A stretch of DNA of 64,000 bases from Streptomyces thermolilacinus SPC6 (lineage in GTDB: Bacteria > Actinomycetota > Actinomycetes > Streptomycetales > Streptomycetaceae). Shown here piece after piece: positions 27,020 through 34,069 of this stretch. The translations under genes were made by a program, and so were the position numbers. The notes beneath the pieces are model-generated. The model saw only the letters and a program-made list of their open reading frames with translations. It searched no databases and was not told the DNA's origin. The DNA is taken from assembly GCF_000478605.2 (NCBI RefSeq), contig NZ_ASHX02000001.1:3635895-3699894 (forward strand), given 5' to 3'. Each line of letters starts with the position of its first letter. The stretch's first letter is position 1.

Positions 27020-27362
27020 GGGGACATCATCCGCCCGTACGGGAGCCGCACCGGAGCCGCTACGGGCCGGGCGCACCAGAGGCGTACCGGATACCGGCGC
27101 CGCCACGAGCCGGGCGCACGAGAGGCGTACCGATACCGGGGCCGCACCGGCGGGGTGTCCGGGGCCGGGCACGGGGTGCCGGTGGCGGGCGTCGCGGGAC
27201 GTGCCGCCACCGGCGTGACAGGACGTGCCGTGCCCGGGTGCCGGAGCTGCGGGCGGCCGGGTGCGCCGGAGCGCGGGGAGGGGGCCGTACGGGGCGTCCC
27301 GTACGGGTCGCGGCGTGGGCCCGCACGGGAGGTCCCGTACGCACCGCCACCGCGGGGTGCCG
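27020..27362. other. Gene-free interval upstream of pdxH
   Basis: About 340 bases, very GC-rich, without a credible gene. It contains the 43-base tandem duplication described separately and several GGTACGGGACGCCCCGTAC-like palindromic words near 27290-27330. It separates pdxH from the stop of the TetR gene on the same strand. Confidence 0.45.
27066..27150. repeat. 43-base tandem direct repeat
   Basis: Copy 1 27066-27108 and copy 2 27109-27150 share GCCGGGCGCAC, AGAGGCGTACCG and ATACCGG blocks, differing by a few substitutions and small indels. It lies about 50 bases upstream of the pdxH start, so it may span its promoter. Confidence 0.7.
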
Positions 27363-28010
27363 CTACTTCGCCGGCTTCTTGCCCGTGATGCCGAGGTGGA
27401 CCAGCAGCGCGAGGCTCGGCCGCAGTTCGGCCTGCTTGACGCCCCACGTCTGGAAGCCCTTCTGGTGCGACGCCACCGAGGACAGCATCGTGACCAGCGC
27501 GCCGGCCATCGCGGCCGGGTTCACGTCCTTGTCCACCCGGCCCTTGGCCTGGAGTTCCTTCACCGCGTCCGTGAGGGAGCCGGTGACCGAACTCAGCACC
27601 TTCATACGGATCTTGTAGAACCGTTTGTCCCCTTCGGCGGCCCCCAGGTCGACCACGCGGAGGATCGCGTCATGGCGCCGCCAGAAGTCGAGGAAGCCCT
27701 CCACGAGCTCCTCCGACGCCTGCTTCGCGCCCTTGCCGACCCAGGACCGGCCCGATACCAATTCGGTCAATCCTGCGCCATCCTTGGCCATTTCCTCGGC
27801 GATCTCGAGGACGGCGCCCTCCACGTCCGGGAAATACTGATAGAAGGTCGCAGGTGAAGTGCCCGCCTTCCGGGCCACGTCGATGACTTTGACGTCCCGG
27901 TACGGCGAGGAGCTGAGCATCTCGCTGAGGCAGTCGAGCAGCTTCTGCCGCGTCGCCTGGCCGCGCCGACCGGCCACGCGGCCGTCGACGGTGCGTACTT
28001 GTCCTGTCAT
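27363..28010 (-). CDS. TetR-family transcriptional regulator
   Basis: 215 residues. N-terminal TetR HTH: 'TRQKLLDCLSEMLSSSPYRD' then 'VKVIDVARKAGTSPATFYQY' (about 20-64). The C-terminal part is helical and matches no ligand-specific subfamily I know. It would act as a repressor on its own promoter and perhaps the divergent VOC gene. In S. coelicolor a TetR gene also precedes the kbpA/afsK genes. ATG at the annotated start with no strong ribosome site. Confidence 0.9.
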   Translation of the reverse strand: MTGQVRTVDGRVAGRRGQATRQKLLDCLSEMLSSSPYRDVKVIDVARKAGTSPATFYQYFPDVEGAVLEIAEEMAKDGAGLTELVSGRSWVGKGAKQASEELVEGFLDFWRRHDAILRVVDLGAAEGDKRFYKIRMKVLSSVTGSLTDAVKELQAKGRVDKDVNPAAMAGALVTMLSSVASHQKGFQTWGVKQAELRPSLALLVHLGITGKKPAK

Positions 28011-28457
28011 GCCGTCAGCTTACCGAGGGGTGTTCGGCGCGCGATTCGGCCGACTGCAAATGGGTGTGAAGCCATGTGCGGGCTGTTCCGGGCGGGTTTT
28101 GCGAGGCGTACGGAAGAGGTTCCGCAAACGGTTCCGCGGGTGACTGTGCGTGTTCCCGCAGGCCCCTTAGTGCCCTTCCATCTCGCCTATCTCGGTATTT
28201 TTCCGTTCAAGCGGATTATCAACAGGCTGTGGAAAACATCGGTGGACAACTCCGCCGGAAGAACTGCCCGAACAGCCCGCGCGACATGCCCGCACGACAT
28301 ACCGGGCGCACCGAAAGGAACACCCGGAGGAACGGCCGGGGCTGCGGCCCGCCCGCACCCGCATTAGCGTGGCCGTGACGGGCGCTCGCCGTCCGTGTAC
28401 GCCCGTGCACGCCCGGGTACGCGCCCGTGCGCAGGGAGCAGGGAAGGGACCACGCCC
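28011..28457. other. Divergent control region between TetR and VOC genes
   Basis: 447 bases without a gene. It has an unusually AT-rich core (about 28185-28255). Nearby is the direct repeat GGTTCCGC (two copies 12 bases apart, near 28119-28138), a possible operator for the TetR protein. DnaA-box-like words are annotated separately. Confidence 0.5.
28216..28249. promoter_or_regulatory. Three DnaA-box-like 9-mers in 34 bases
   Basis: TTATCAACA (28216-28224, top strand), TGTGGAAAA (28228-28236, reverse of TTTTCCACA) and GGTGGACAA (28241-28249, reverse of TTGTCCACC). Against the Streptomyces consensus TTGTCCACA they have two, one and one mismatches. They lie in the most AT-rich spot of the region. 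Confidence 0.45.
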
Positions 28458-29285
28458 ATGGCCGCGACCACGGCACGCACCCCGGGAGGCGCCCCGGACG
28501 AGAGGCCCGAGGGCACGCCGTGCTGGGCGGACGCGCTGCTCCCCGACCTGGAGGCCGGCAAGCGCTTCTACGGCGAGCTGTTCGGCTGGACCTTCACCGA
28601 CAGCGGCGAGACGTACGGCCCGTACGCCACCGCCCTCAGCGACGGCCTGCGCGTCGCCGGGCTCGCCCCCAAACGCGACGGCCGCATGCCCACCGCCTGG
28701 GGCGTCTACCTGGCCACCGCCGACGCCGTCGCCCTCGCCGCCCGTATCCGGGAGGCTGGCGGGCAGATCATCACCGCGCCCATGCGCGTCGGCGCCGCCG
28801 GGATCACCGCGCTCGCCGCCGACCCCGGCGGGGCCGTCTTCGGCATCTGGCAGGCCGAACGGCGCGGCGGCTTCGAGAAGGAGGGCCTGCCCGGCTCGTA
28901 CTGCTGGACCGAGGTGTACACGCGGGCCCGCGACAAGGACGCCGTCGACGCCTTCTACGCGGGCGTCTTCGGCTACCGCACCCGCGACCTCGACGACCCG
29001 TCCGCCGACTTCCGCGTGTGGTCGCCCGCCGGGAGCGGCGAGCCGACCGACGCCGACGCGATCGGCGGGCGCAGCGTGATCGGCGGGGCGTTCCCCGCCG
29101 AGATGCCCGCCCACTTCCTGGTGTACTTCGCCGTCGCCGACTGCGACGAGACGGTGGCCACCGCCCTGCGCCTGGGCGGGCGCGCCACCGAGGACCCGTT
29201 CGACACCCCGTACGGCCGGATCGCGCTGCTCACCGACAACCAGGGCGCCGCCTTCGCCGTACTCGCCGAACCCAAGGCAGCCTGA
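28458..29285 (+). CDS. VOC (glyoxalase-fold) family protein, possible KbpA equivalent
   Basis: 275 residues with two VOC modules: residues about 20-130 ('CWADALLPDLEAGKRFYGEL', 'GWTFTD') and 150-270 ('YCWTEVYTRARDKDAVDAFY', 'VFGYRTRD'). It looks like the bacterial 'hydroxylase-type' two-module VOC proteins. It is immediately upstream of afsK in the same direction (193-base gap). In S. coelicolor the AfsK inhibitor KbpA is encoded next to afsK; from position this could be its orthologue, but I cannot confirm that KbpA has this fold. Metal ligands are not certain. Confidence 0.85.
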   Translation: MAATTARTPGGAPDERPEGTPCWADALLPDLEAGKRFYGELFGWTFTDSGETYGPYATALSDGLRVAGLAPKRDGRMPTAWGVYLATADAVALAARIREAGGQIITAPMRVGAAGITALAADPGGAVFGIWQAERRGGFEKEGLPGSYCWTEVYTRARDKDAVDAFYAGVFGYRTRDLDDPSADFRVWSPAGSGEPTDADAIGGRSVIGGAFPAEMPAHFLVYFAVADCDETVATALRLGGRATEDPFDTPYGRIALLTDNQGAAFAVLAEPKAA

Positions 29286-29478
29286 GCCCCCGGGCGCCCG
29301 CGTGGCGGGAAATCGTCCGTACCGTCCACACCGCGCCGCGCCTGTCCCTCACACGAGTGTCCCCTTACGGGTGAGACACCCCGATCCGCCCCCGGGTTCG
29401 CAACCGCCGCCCCGGACAGGAAGAATCAGGGTGCACAGGGTCGTACCCCCATGGCCCTGACGGGGAGGTGGCAGGCAA

Positions 29479-31980
29479 GTGGAGCAGCTGACGCAGCACG
29501 ACCCGAGACGGATCGGCCCGTTCGAGGTGCTGGGACGGCTCGGCGCCGGCGGCATGGGCCTGGTCTATCTCGCGCGGTCGGCGTCCGGCCGCCGCGTGGC
29601 GATCAAGACCGTACGGACCGAGCTCGCCGAGGACCAGCTGTTCCGCGTCCGCTTCACACGGGAGGTCGAGGCCGCGCGCGCCGTGTCCGGTTTCTACACG
29701 GCCGCCGTCGTGGACGCCGACCCGCGCGCCGCCGTGCCGTGGCTCGCCACCGCGTACGTACCCGCGCCGTCCCTCGAGGAGATAGTGAACGAGTGCGGGC
29801 CGCTGCCCGCGCCCGCCGTGCGCTGGCTCGCCGCCGGTGTCGCCGAGGCCCTCCAGTCCATCCACGGCGCGGGCCTCGTCCACCGCGACCTGAAGCCGTC
29901 CAACGTCCTCGTCGTGGAGGACGGACCCCGCGTCATCGACTTCGGCATCGCGTCCGGCGTCTCCAACACCCGGCTGACGATGACCAACGTCGCCGTCGGA
30001 ACGCCCGCGTACATGTCCCCCGAGCAGGCGCGCGACTCGCGCAGCGTCACCGGCGCGAGCGATGTGTTCTCGCTCGGCTCCACCCTGGTCTTCGCCGCCA
30101 CCGGGCACGCCCCGTTCCACGGCGCCAACCCCGTCGAGACCGTGTTCATGCTGCTCCGCGAGGGGCCCGACCTGCAGGGCCTGCCCGAGGAGCTGCGCCC
30201 GCTGATCGAGTCCTGCATGCAGATGGACCCGACGCGCCGCCCCACCCCCGCCGACCTCCAGTCCCAGCTCGCCCCGCACCTCTTCGCGGGCGGCGACGAC
30301 AGCGGCACGGCGTCCGCGTGGCTGCCCGCCAGCGCCACCGCCATGATCGAGCAGCGGCGCGGCGGCCGCCCCTCGGCCCCGCCGCCCCCGGCCGTGCCGC
30401 CCCCGGCCGTGCCGCCCGCCCCGCCCGGCCCGCCCCCCGGCCACCAGGGAGCCCCCGCCCCCGCCGCCCCGGCCCCCGGCCAGGACTGGGACCCGGCCTG
30501 GCGCGGCAGCGACCCCCGTACGGGACTCGGCCCCGGCCACCCGCCCGCGCGGCCCCCCGCGCACCCGCCCGCCACCGGCCCGCACGACGGGGCGCCCGTC
30601 CGGCTGCCCGGCGCGAAGGTGCCCATCGGCCCCGGACCGCGCCGCGCCGACGGCCGCTCCGCCGCCGCACCCGACCCGGCAGGGCCCGCCACCGGCTGGG
30701 TGCGCCCGCCCGCCGGGCTGACCGGCCCCGACGCCCCGCCGCCCACCGGCCGCCCCCTGCCCGGCACCGGGCCCGCGTCCGGGGTGCCGCCCCAGCCGGG
30801 CGGCGCCACCGACGGCGGCCCGACCGTGGCCGCGCCGCCGCCCGCGCCCGGCCACTGGCGGCCCTGGCGGTTCCGCATGTCCAACGACGTGTGGGGCACG
30901 CCCGTCGTGGACGGCGACCTCCTCTACGTCACGTCGTTCGAGGTCCACGCGCTGGACGTGGGCACCGGACGGCGCCAGTTCAAGACCCGCGACGTCGCCT
31001 GGTCCATGGCGGTCGCCGCCGGGCGCATCCACGCCTCCGACGGCCCGACGCTGTACGCGCTGGACGCCCTCGACGCGGGCGAGCTGTGGCGGCTCCAGAC
31101 CGACGCGTGGGTGTACTCGCTCAAGGCCGACCGGGGCACCGTCGTCACCGGCACGCGCGGCGGCGGCGTCCAGGCCTGGGAGGCGTCCAACGGGGCCAAG
31201 CTGTGGGAGCTGACCGGGGCGCAGACGGACTTCGAGACGCCCGAGGCGGGACCCGCCGTGCACGGCGACACGGTGTACGTGTGGCAGGACGCCCGGCTGC
31301 GCGCCCTCGACGCCCGCAGCGGCACCGAGCGGTGGTCGTACCCCATCGGCGACGCGGCGTCCTGTGGGGGAGTGCCCGTACGGGTCACCCCCGCCGAGGA
31401 CGGCTATGCGTACGTCGCCGCCGGGACGCGGGTGCTGTCCGTCGACATCATGTCCGGGCACGTCCGCTGGCACTTCGAGGCGCCCGCCGTGTTCCTGTCG
31501 CCGCCCGCCTTCGCGCCGGGGCCCTCGGTGACCGGCGGCGGGGTGTACCTCGCCGACTACCTCGGCACGGTGTACGCCCTCGACGCGACGACCGGCAAGG
31601 ACCGCTGGCGCATCGCCACGGAGTCCCGGCAGTCCATCGAGCCGGTCCTCGTCGTCAACGGCAACGTCCACGTCGGCAGCGGCAGCGCCCTGTACACGCT
31701 CGACGCGGTGACCGGCACCCCGAAGTGGCGGTTCGCGGCGGGCGGTGAGATCGTCGGCGCGCCCGTGGTCGCGGAGGGCAGGCTGCACTTCGGCTCGGCG
31801 GACCACGTGCTGTACACGCTGGACGCGGCGGGCGGGCAGCTGCGGTGGAAGCTCACGACGGGCGGCGAGATCACGGGCTCGCCCGTGGCGCGCGCGGGGG
31901 TCGTGTACGCGTGCAGCAAGGACCGCTGCGTGTACGCCCTGGACGCGGCGAAGGGCACGGCGACGGGACCCCGCCCGTAG
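29479..31980 (+). CDS. afsK: Serine/threonine kinase AfsK with PQQ-propeller sensor
   Basis: 833 residues. Kinase domain 13-270: G-loop LGAGGMG (21-27), Lys43, 'HRDLKPSN' with Asp137, DFG at 154-156, activation-loop Thr167/Thr169 near the position where S. coelicolor AfsK autophosphorylates. Then a long Pro/Ala linker (about 290-465), and a C-terminal beta-propeller of PQQ repeats ('LYTLDAVTGTPKWRFA', 'LYTLDAAGGQLRWKL', 'CVYALDAAKG'). No transmembrane helix: the S. coelicolor protein is loosely attached to the inner membrane. AfsK phosphorylates AfsR; afsR and afsS lie 2-5 kb downstream. GTG start after GGGGAGG. Confidence 0.95.
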   Translation: MEQLTQHDPRRIGPFEVLGRLGAGGMGLVYLARSASGRRVAIKTVRTELAEDQLFRVRFTREVEAARAVSGFYTAAVVDADPRAAVPWLATAYVPAPSLEEIVNECGPLPAPAVRWLAAGVAEALQSIHGAGLVHRDLKPSNVLVVEDGPRVIDFGIASGVSNTRLTMTNVAVGTPAYMSPEQARDSRSVTGASDVFSLGSTLVFAATGHAPFHGANPVETVFMLLREGPDLQGLPEELRPLIESCMQMDPTRRPTPADLQSQLAPHLFAGGDDSGTASAWLPASATAMIEQRRGGRPSAPPPPAVPPPAVPPAPPGPPPGHQGAPAPAAPAPGQDWDPAWRGSDPRTGLGPGHPPARPPAHPPATGPHDGAPVRLPGAKVPIGPGPRRADGRSAAAPDPAGPATGWVRPPAGLTGPDAPPPTGRPLPGTGPASGVPPQPGGATDGGPTVAAPPPAPGHWRPWRFRMSNDVWGTPVVDGDLLYVTSFEVHALDVGTGRRQFKTRDVAWSMAVAAGRIHASDGPTLYALDALDAGELWRLQTDAWVYSLKADRGTVVTGTRGGGVQAWEASNGAKLWELTGAQTDFETPEAGPAVHGDTVYVWQDARLRALDARSGTERWSYPIGDAASCGGVPVRVTPAEDGYAYVAAGTRVLSVDIMSGHVRWHFEAPAVFLSPPAFAPGPSVTGGGVYLADYLGTVYALDATTGKDRWRIATESRQSIEPVLVVNGNVHVGSGSALYTLDAVTGTPKWRFAAGGEIVGAPVVAEGRLHFGSADHVLYTLDAAGGQLRWKLTTGGEITGSPVARAGVVYACSKDRCVYALDAAKGTATGPRP

Positions 31981-32051
31981 GCCCCGCCGGGTGACCCGTA
32001 GGGGCCTGCGGGCGGGGGCCCGGGAGCCGTACGCGGGGCCCCGCGGCGCCG

Positions 32052-32798
32052 CTAGTACCGGCGGTCGTCCGGGTGGTCGCCCCGGTCCGGCGGCGTCTGG
32101 TACGGGCGGGTGTCCTGCCCGTACGGGTCCTGGTGGCCCCGCTGGTCGTGCGGGTCCTGGTAGCCGCGCTGGTCCTGGTGGCCGCCGCCACGGCGGGGGG
32201 CGTCCTCCGGGTAGCCCGGGTACGCCGGGTCGTCCGGCCCCGGGATCGCGTCGGGCGGCTGCTGCTCGTGCCCCCGGCGCCGCCGCCGACTGTGCAGCCG
32301 CCCCTCACCGGCACCCGCACCGGCCCCGGCGCCCGCGTACCCCGCGCCCCGGCGGCCGTCGTGGTCCTCGCCCAGCATCCGGCCGTGCCGCCGCCCGGCC
32401 ATCAGTGCCGCGGCCAGCAGCAACAGCAGCCCGCCGCCGAGGGCGAGCCCGGCGCCCGAGCCGACCCCCTCCTGGTCACCGCTCACGGTCAGGCTGCCCG
32501 CCGCCTGGCCCTGCTGCACCATCCACAGCACGGTGAACCCCAGTACCACCACCCCCGCCAGCGCCACCATCAGCCGGGACCGCAGCATCAGTCCGACCAG
32601 CGTGAGCAGCACCGCGAAGGCCATCGGCAGGAACAGCGACGTCCACAGATCGGCCCGGCTGGAAGTGATCCCCCCGAACAGGTCGTCGATCTCGTAGTGC
32701 CGCCCCAGGCGCCCGTCGTACCAGGCGCGGAAGGCGCTCCAGGCGGCGGCCGCCGCTCCCACGACGGCCAGTACGGCGCCGATGACGTTGCGGATCAT
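32052..32798 (-). CDS. Membrane protein between afsK and afsS
   Basis: 248 residues with about four membrane helices (first 'IRNVIGAVLAVVGAAAAAWSA', split at 2-22; later 'LPMAFAVLLTLVGLMLRS', 'LMVALAGVVVLGFTVLWMV', 'LALGGGLLLLLAAALMAG') and a charged, His/Asp/Gln/Arg-rich cytoplasmic tail with repeated 'QDQRGYQDPHDQRGHQDPYG'-like units. The counterpart in S. coelicolor (SCO4424) is also uncharacterised. ATG chosen because GGGAGG is six bases upstream; a longer frame starts in the promoter region. Convergent with afsK with 71 bases between the stops. Confidence 0.85.
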   Translation of the reverse strand: MIRNVIGAVLAVVGAAAAAWSAFRAWYDGRLGRHYEIDDLFGGITSSRADLWTSLFLPMAFAVLLTLVGLMLRSRLMVALAGVVVLGFTVLWMVQQGQAAGSLTVSGDQEGVGSGAGLALGGGLLLLLAAALMAGRRHGRMLGEDHDGRRGAGYAGAGAGAGAGEGRLHSRRRRRGHEQQPPDAIPGPDDPAYPGYPEDAPRRGGGHQDQRGYQDPHDQRGHQDPYGQDTRPYQTPPDRGDHPDDRRY

Positions 32799-32960
32799 CC
32801 TCGGCCTCCCTCGGCTCCGGGTGCCTGACCGCCCACTCCGGGTCGGTCCGGCGGCCGAGTACCCCCGTGCGACCGGGGAAATCACCCGCAGCGGCGAACA
32901 AGGGCCCGTCCGCTGTTAGGGTGACGTGCGCTCGTCAAAGCGAGCCCTGTATCTTTCCAC

Positions 32961-32978
32961 TTTCAACGGGGGTTGAAA
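32961..32978 (+). promoter_or_regulatory. Hairpin presenting the ribosome site of the next gene
   Basis: TTTCAAC - GGGG - GTTGAAA, a perfect 7-bp inverted repeat ending one base before the GTG start. The GGGGG that would serve as ribosome site sits in the loop and stem. Could regulate translation or serve as an operator. A second small hairpin GCTCG/CGAGC lies at 32930-32945. Confidence 0.5.
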
Positions 32979-32979
32979 C

Positions 32980-33510
32980 GTGAAAATGCGTCACGTTCGC
33001 GCGGTCGCCGTCTTCGGCGTCGTCCTGATCGCCCTGACCGGCGCGCGCGGCTCGGGCGGCGGCAGCTGCGACGGTTCGTCCAGCTCCGGCAGCAGCTCCA
33101 GCTCCAGCGGCGGCTCCAGCACCGGCGGCAGCGACACCGACAACAACGGGTCCGACAACAACGGCTCCAGCAGCAGCGGTGGCGGCTCCGTGCCGGGCGG
33201 CTCCGGCTCCAACTCGGCGATGCGGGACATCCGGATCGACACGTGCAAGTACGACGCGGCCGCCCAGAAGCTCGTCGCCCGCCTGACCGTCACCAACGAC
33301 GGCTCGCTGGACCACACGTACGACGCGGCCGTCCAGTTCAAGGGCGCCGCCGGTTCGGGCACGCCGGAGGTCATGGCCTTCCTCGACGACCTGGCGGTCC
33401 CGGCGAACGGCACGAAGACCACCGACGTCACCGCCCCGTACTCGGGCACGCAGAACGGCTCCGAGTACACCCAGTGCGTCGTCACCAAGGCCAAGAGCAC
33501 CATGAGCTGA
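32980..33510 (+). CDS. Secreted Ser/Gly-linker protein with FxLYD-like domain
   Basis: 176 residues. Signal peptide (about 1-22, ending TGARG), then a ~55-residue Ser/Gly/Asn linker, then a compact domain of ~95 residues with 'DIRIDTCKYDAAAQKLVARL' and 'VTNDGSLDHTYDAAVQFKG', ending in 'EYTQCVVTKAKS'; two Cys likely form a disulfide. Such FxLYD-like domains are found in actinobacterial cell-surface proteins. A lipobox Cys is absent after the signal. Function unknown. GTG start; ATG two codons later is possible. Confidence 0.82.
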   Translation: MKMRHVRAVAVFGVVLIALTGARGSGGGSCDGSSSSGSSSSSSGGSSTGGSDTDNNGSDNNGSSSSGGGSVPGGSGSNSAMRDIRIDTCKYDAAAQKLVARLTVTNDGSLDHTYDAAVQFKGAAGSGTPEVMAFLDDLAVPANGTKTTDVTAPYSGTQNGSEYTQCVVTKAKSTMS

Positions 33511-33526
33511 GCCCCGGCACCACCTC

Positions 33527-33572
33527 TACGACCGCGGGGGCCGGCCCACCCGGGCCGGCCCCCGCGGTCGTA
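33527..33572. terminator. 21-bp perfect hairpin between convergent genes
   Basis: A perfect 21-bp stem with 4-base loop ACCC, beginning TACGACCGCGG and ending CCGCGGTCGTA. It sits between the secreted-protein gene and the 3' end of afsS, so should stop transcription from both sides. Confidence 0.8.
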
Positions 33573-33646
33573 CCGCATCCGCGCATGCAGCGGCCGCGGT
33601 GGCTCCCCCTCCGCGCCACCGCGGCCGCACCCCGTGCGGGTTTGGC

Positions 33647-33871
33647 TCACTTGGCCGGCGGCGCCGGGACGTGGTTGTCCATGGTCACGATCCCGTCCAG
33701 CGGCGGGGCCGGGACGTGGTTGTCCATGGTGGTGACGGCGTCCTCGGCGGTCACGCCGTCCTTGGGCGGGGCCGGGACGTGGTTGTCCATGGTCACGAAT
33801 CCGTCCCGAGGCGGCGCGGGGACGTGGTTGTCCATGGTGGTGATGATCTCTTCGGGCTTCTTGTCGCTCAT
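33647..33871 (-). CDS. afsS: AfsS, sigma-like global activator with four repeats
   Basis: 74 residues, acidic, without a globular fold. It has four copies of TMDNHVPAPP at residues 12-21, 27-36, 48-57 and 63-72. Spacing is 15, 21, 15 residues, i.e. two doublets. AfsS/AfsR2 proteins ('sigma-like') carry such TxDNHxPxP repeats and stimulate antibiotic production by an unsettled mechanism; the S. coelicolor one is reported as 63 residues with three repeats. It lies directly after afsR, same strand, with the AfsR-type box in between. ATG after GGGGAG; the longer frame upstream is not conserved sequence. Confidence 0.93.
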   Translation of the reverse strand: MSDKKPEEIITTMDNHVPAPPRDGFVTMDNHVPAPPKDGVTAEDAVTTMDNHVPAPPLDGIVTMDNHVPAPPAK

Positions 33872-34019
33872 GCGCGTCTCTCCCCTTGACGTATGACTGG
33901 GCCACGCCCGCTCGGCGACTCCCCCGATGGCCGTCGAACGGGCGTCCAAGGATCGCCCACCTTAGCGGCGGGCGCCTTCGGCCCGTGTGCCCCCCGACGC
34001 GACGGACCGCGTACGAAGA

Positions 34020-34053
34020 ACCATGCCGGACGCGCATAAACGAATGCTGAACG
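34020..34053 (-). promoter_or_regulatory. Candidate AfsR box and -10 of the afsS promoter
   Basis: Read on the minus strand: heptamers CGTTCAG (34053-34047) and CGTTTAT (34042-34036), start-to-start 11 bases, then 10 bases and CATGGT (34025-34020) as -10. Direct repeats spaced by 11 bases, replacing the -35, are the mark of SARP-controlled promoters, and AfsR is known to bind the afsS promoter this way. It leaves a leader of ~140 bases. Confidence 0.72.
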
Positions 34054-34069
34054 CCCGTGTCCCGATCGC

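Noticed and set aside
28216..28249. Chromosomal origin of replication
   Set aside because: Only three imperfect boxes, no dnaA/dnaN nearby; the core-gene context is far from the known oriC region.
33647..33871. Reading the TMDNHVPAPP repeats as a multicore RiPP precursor
   Set aside because: No maturase or peptidase nearby, and the repeat and position after afsR match the AfsS family.
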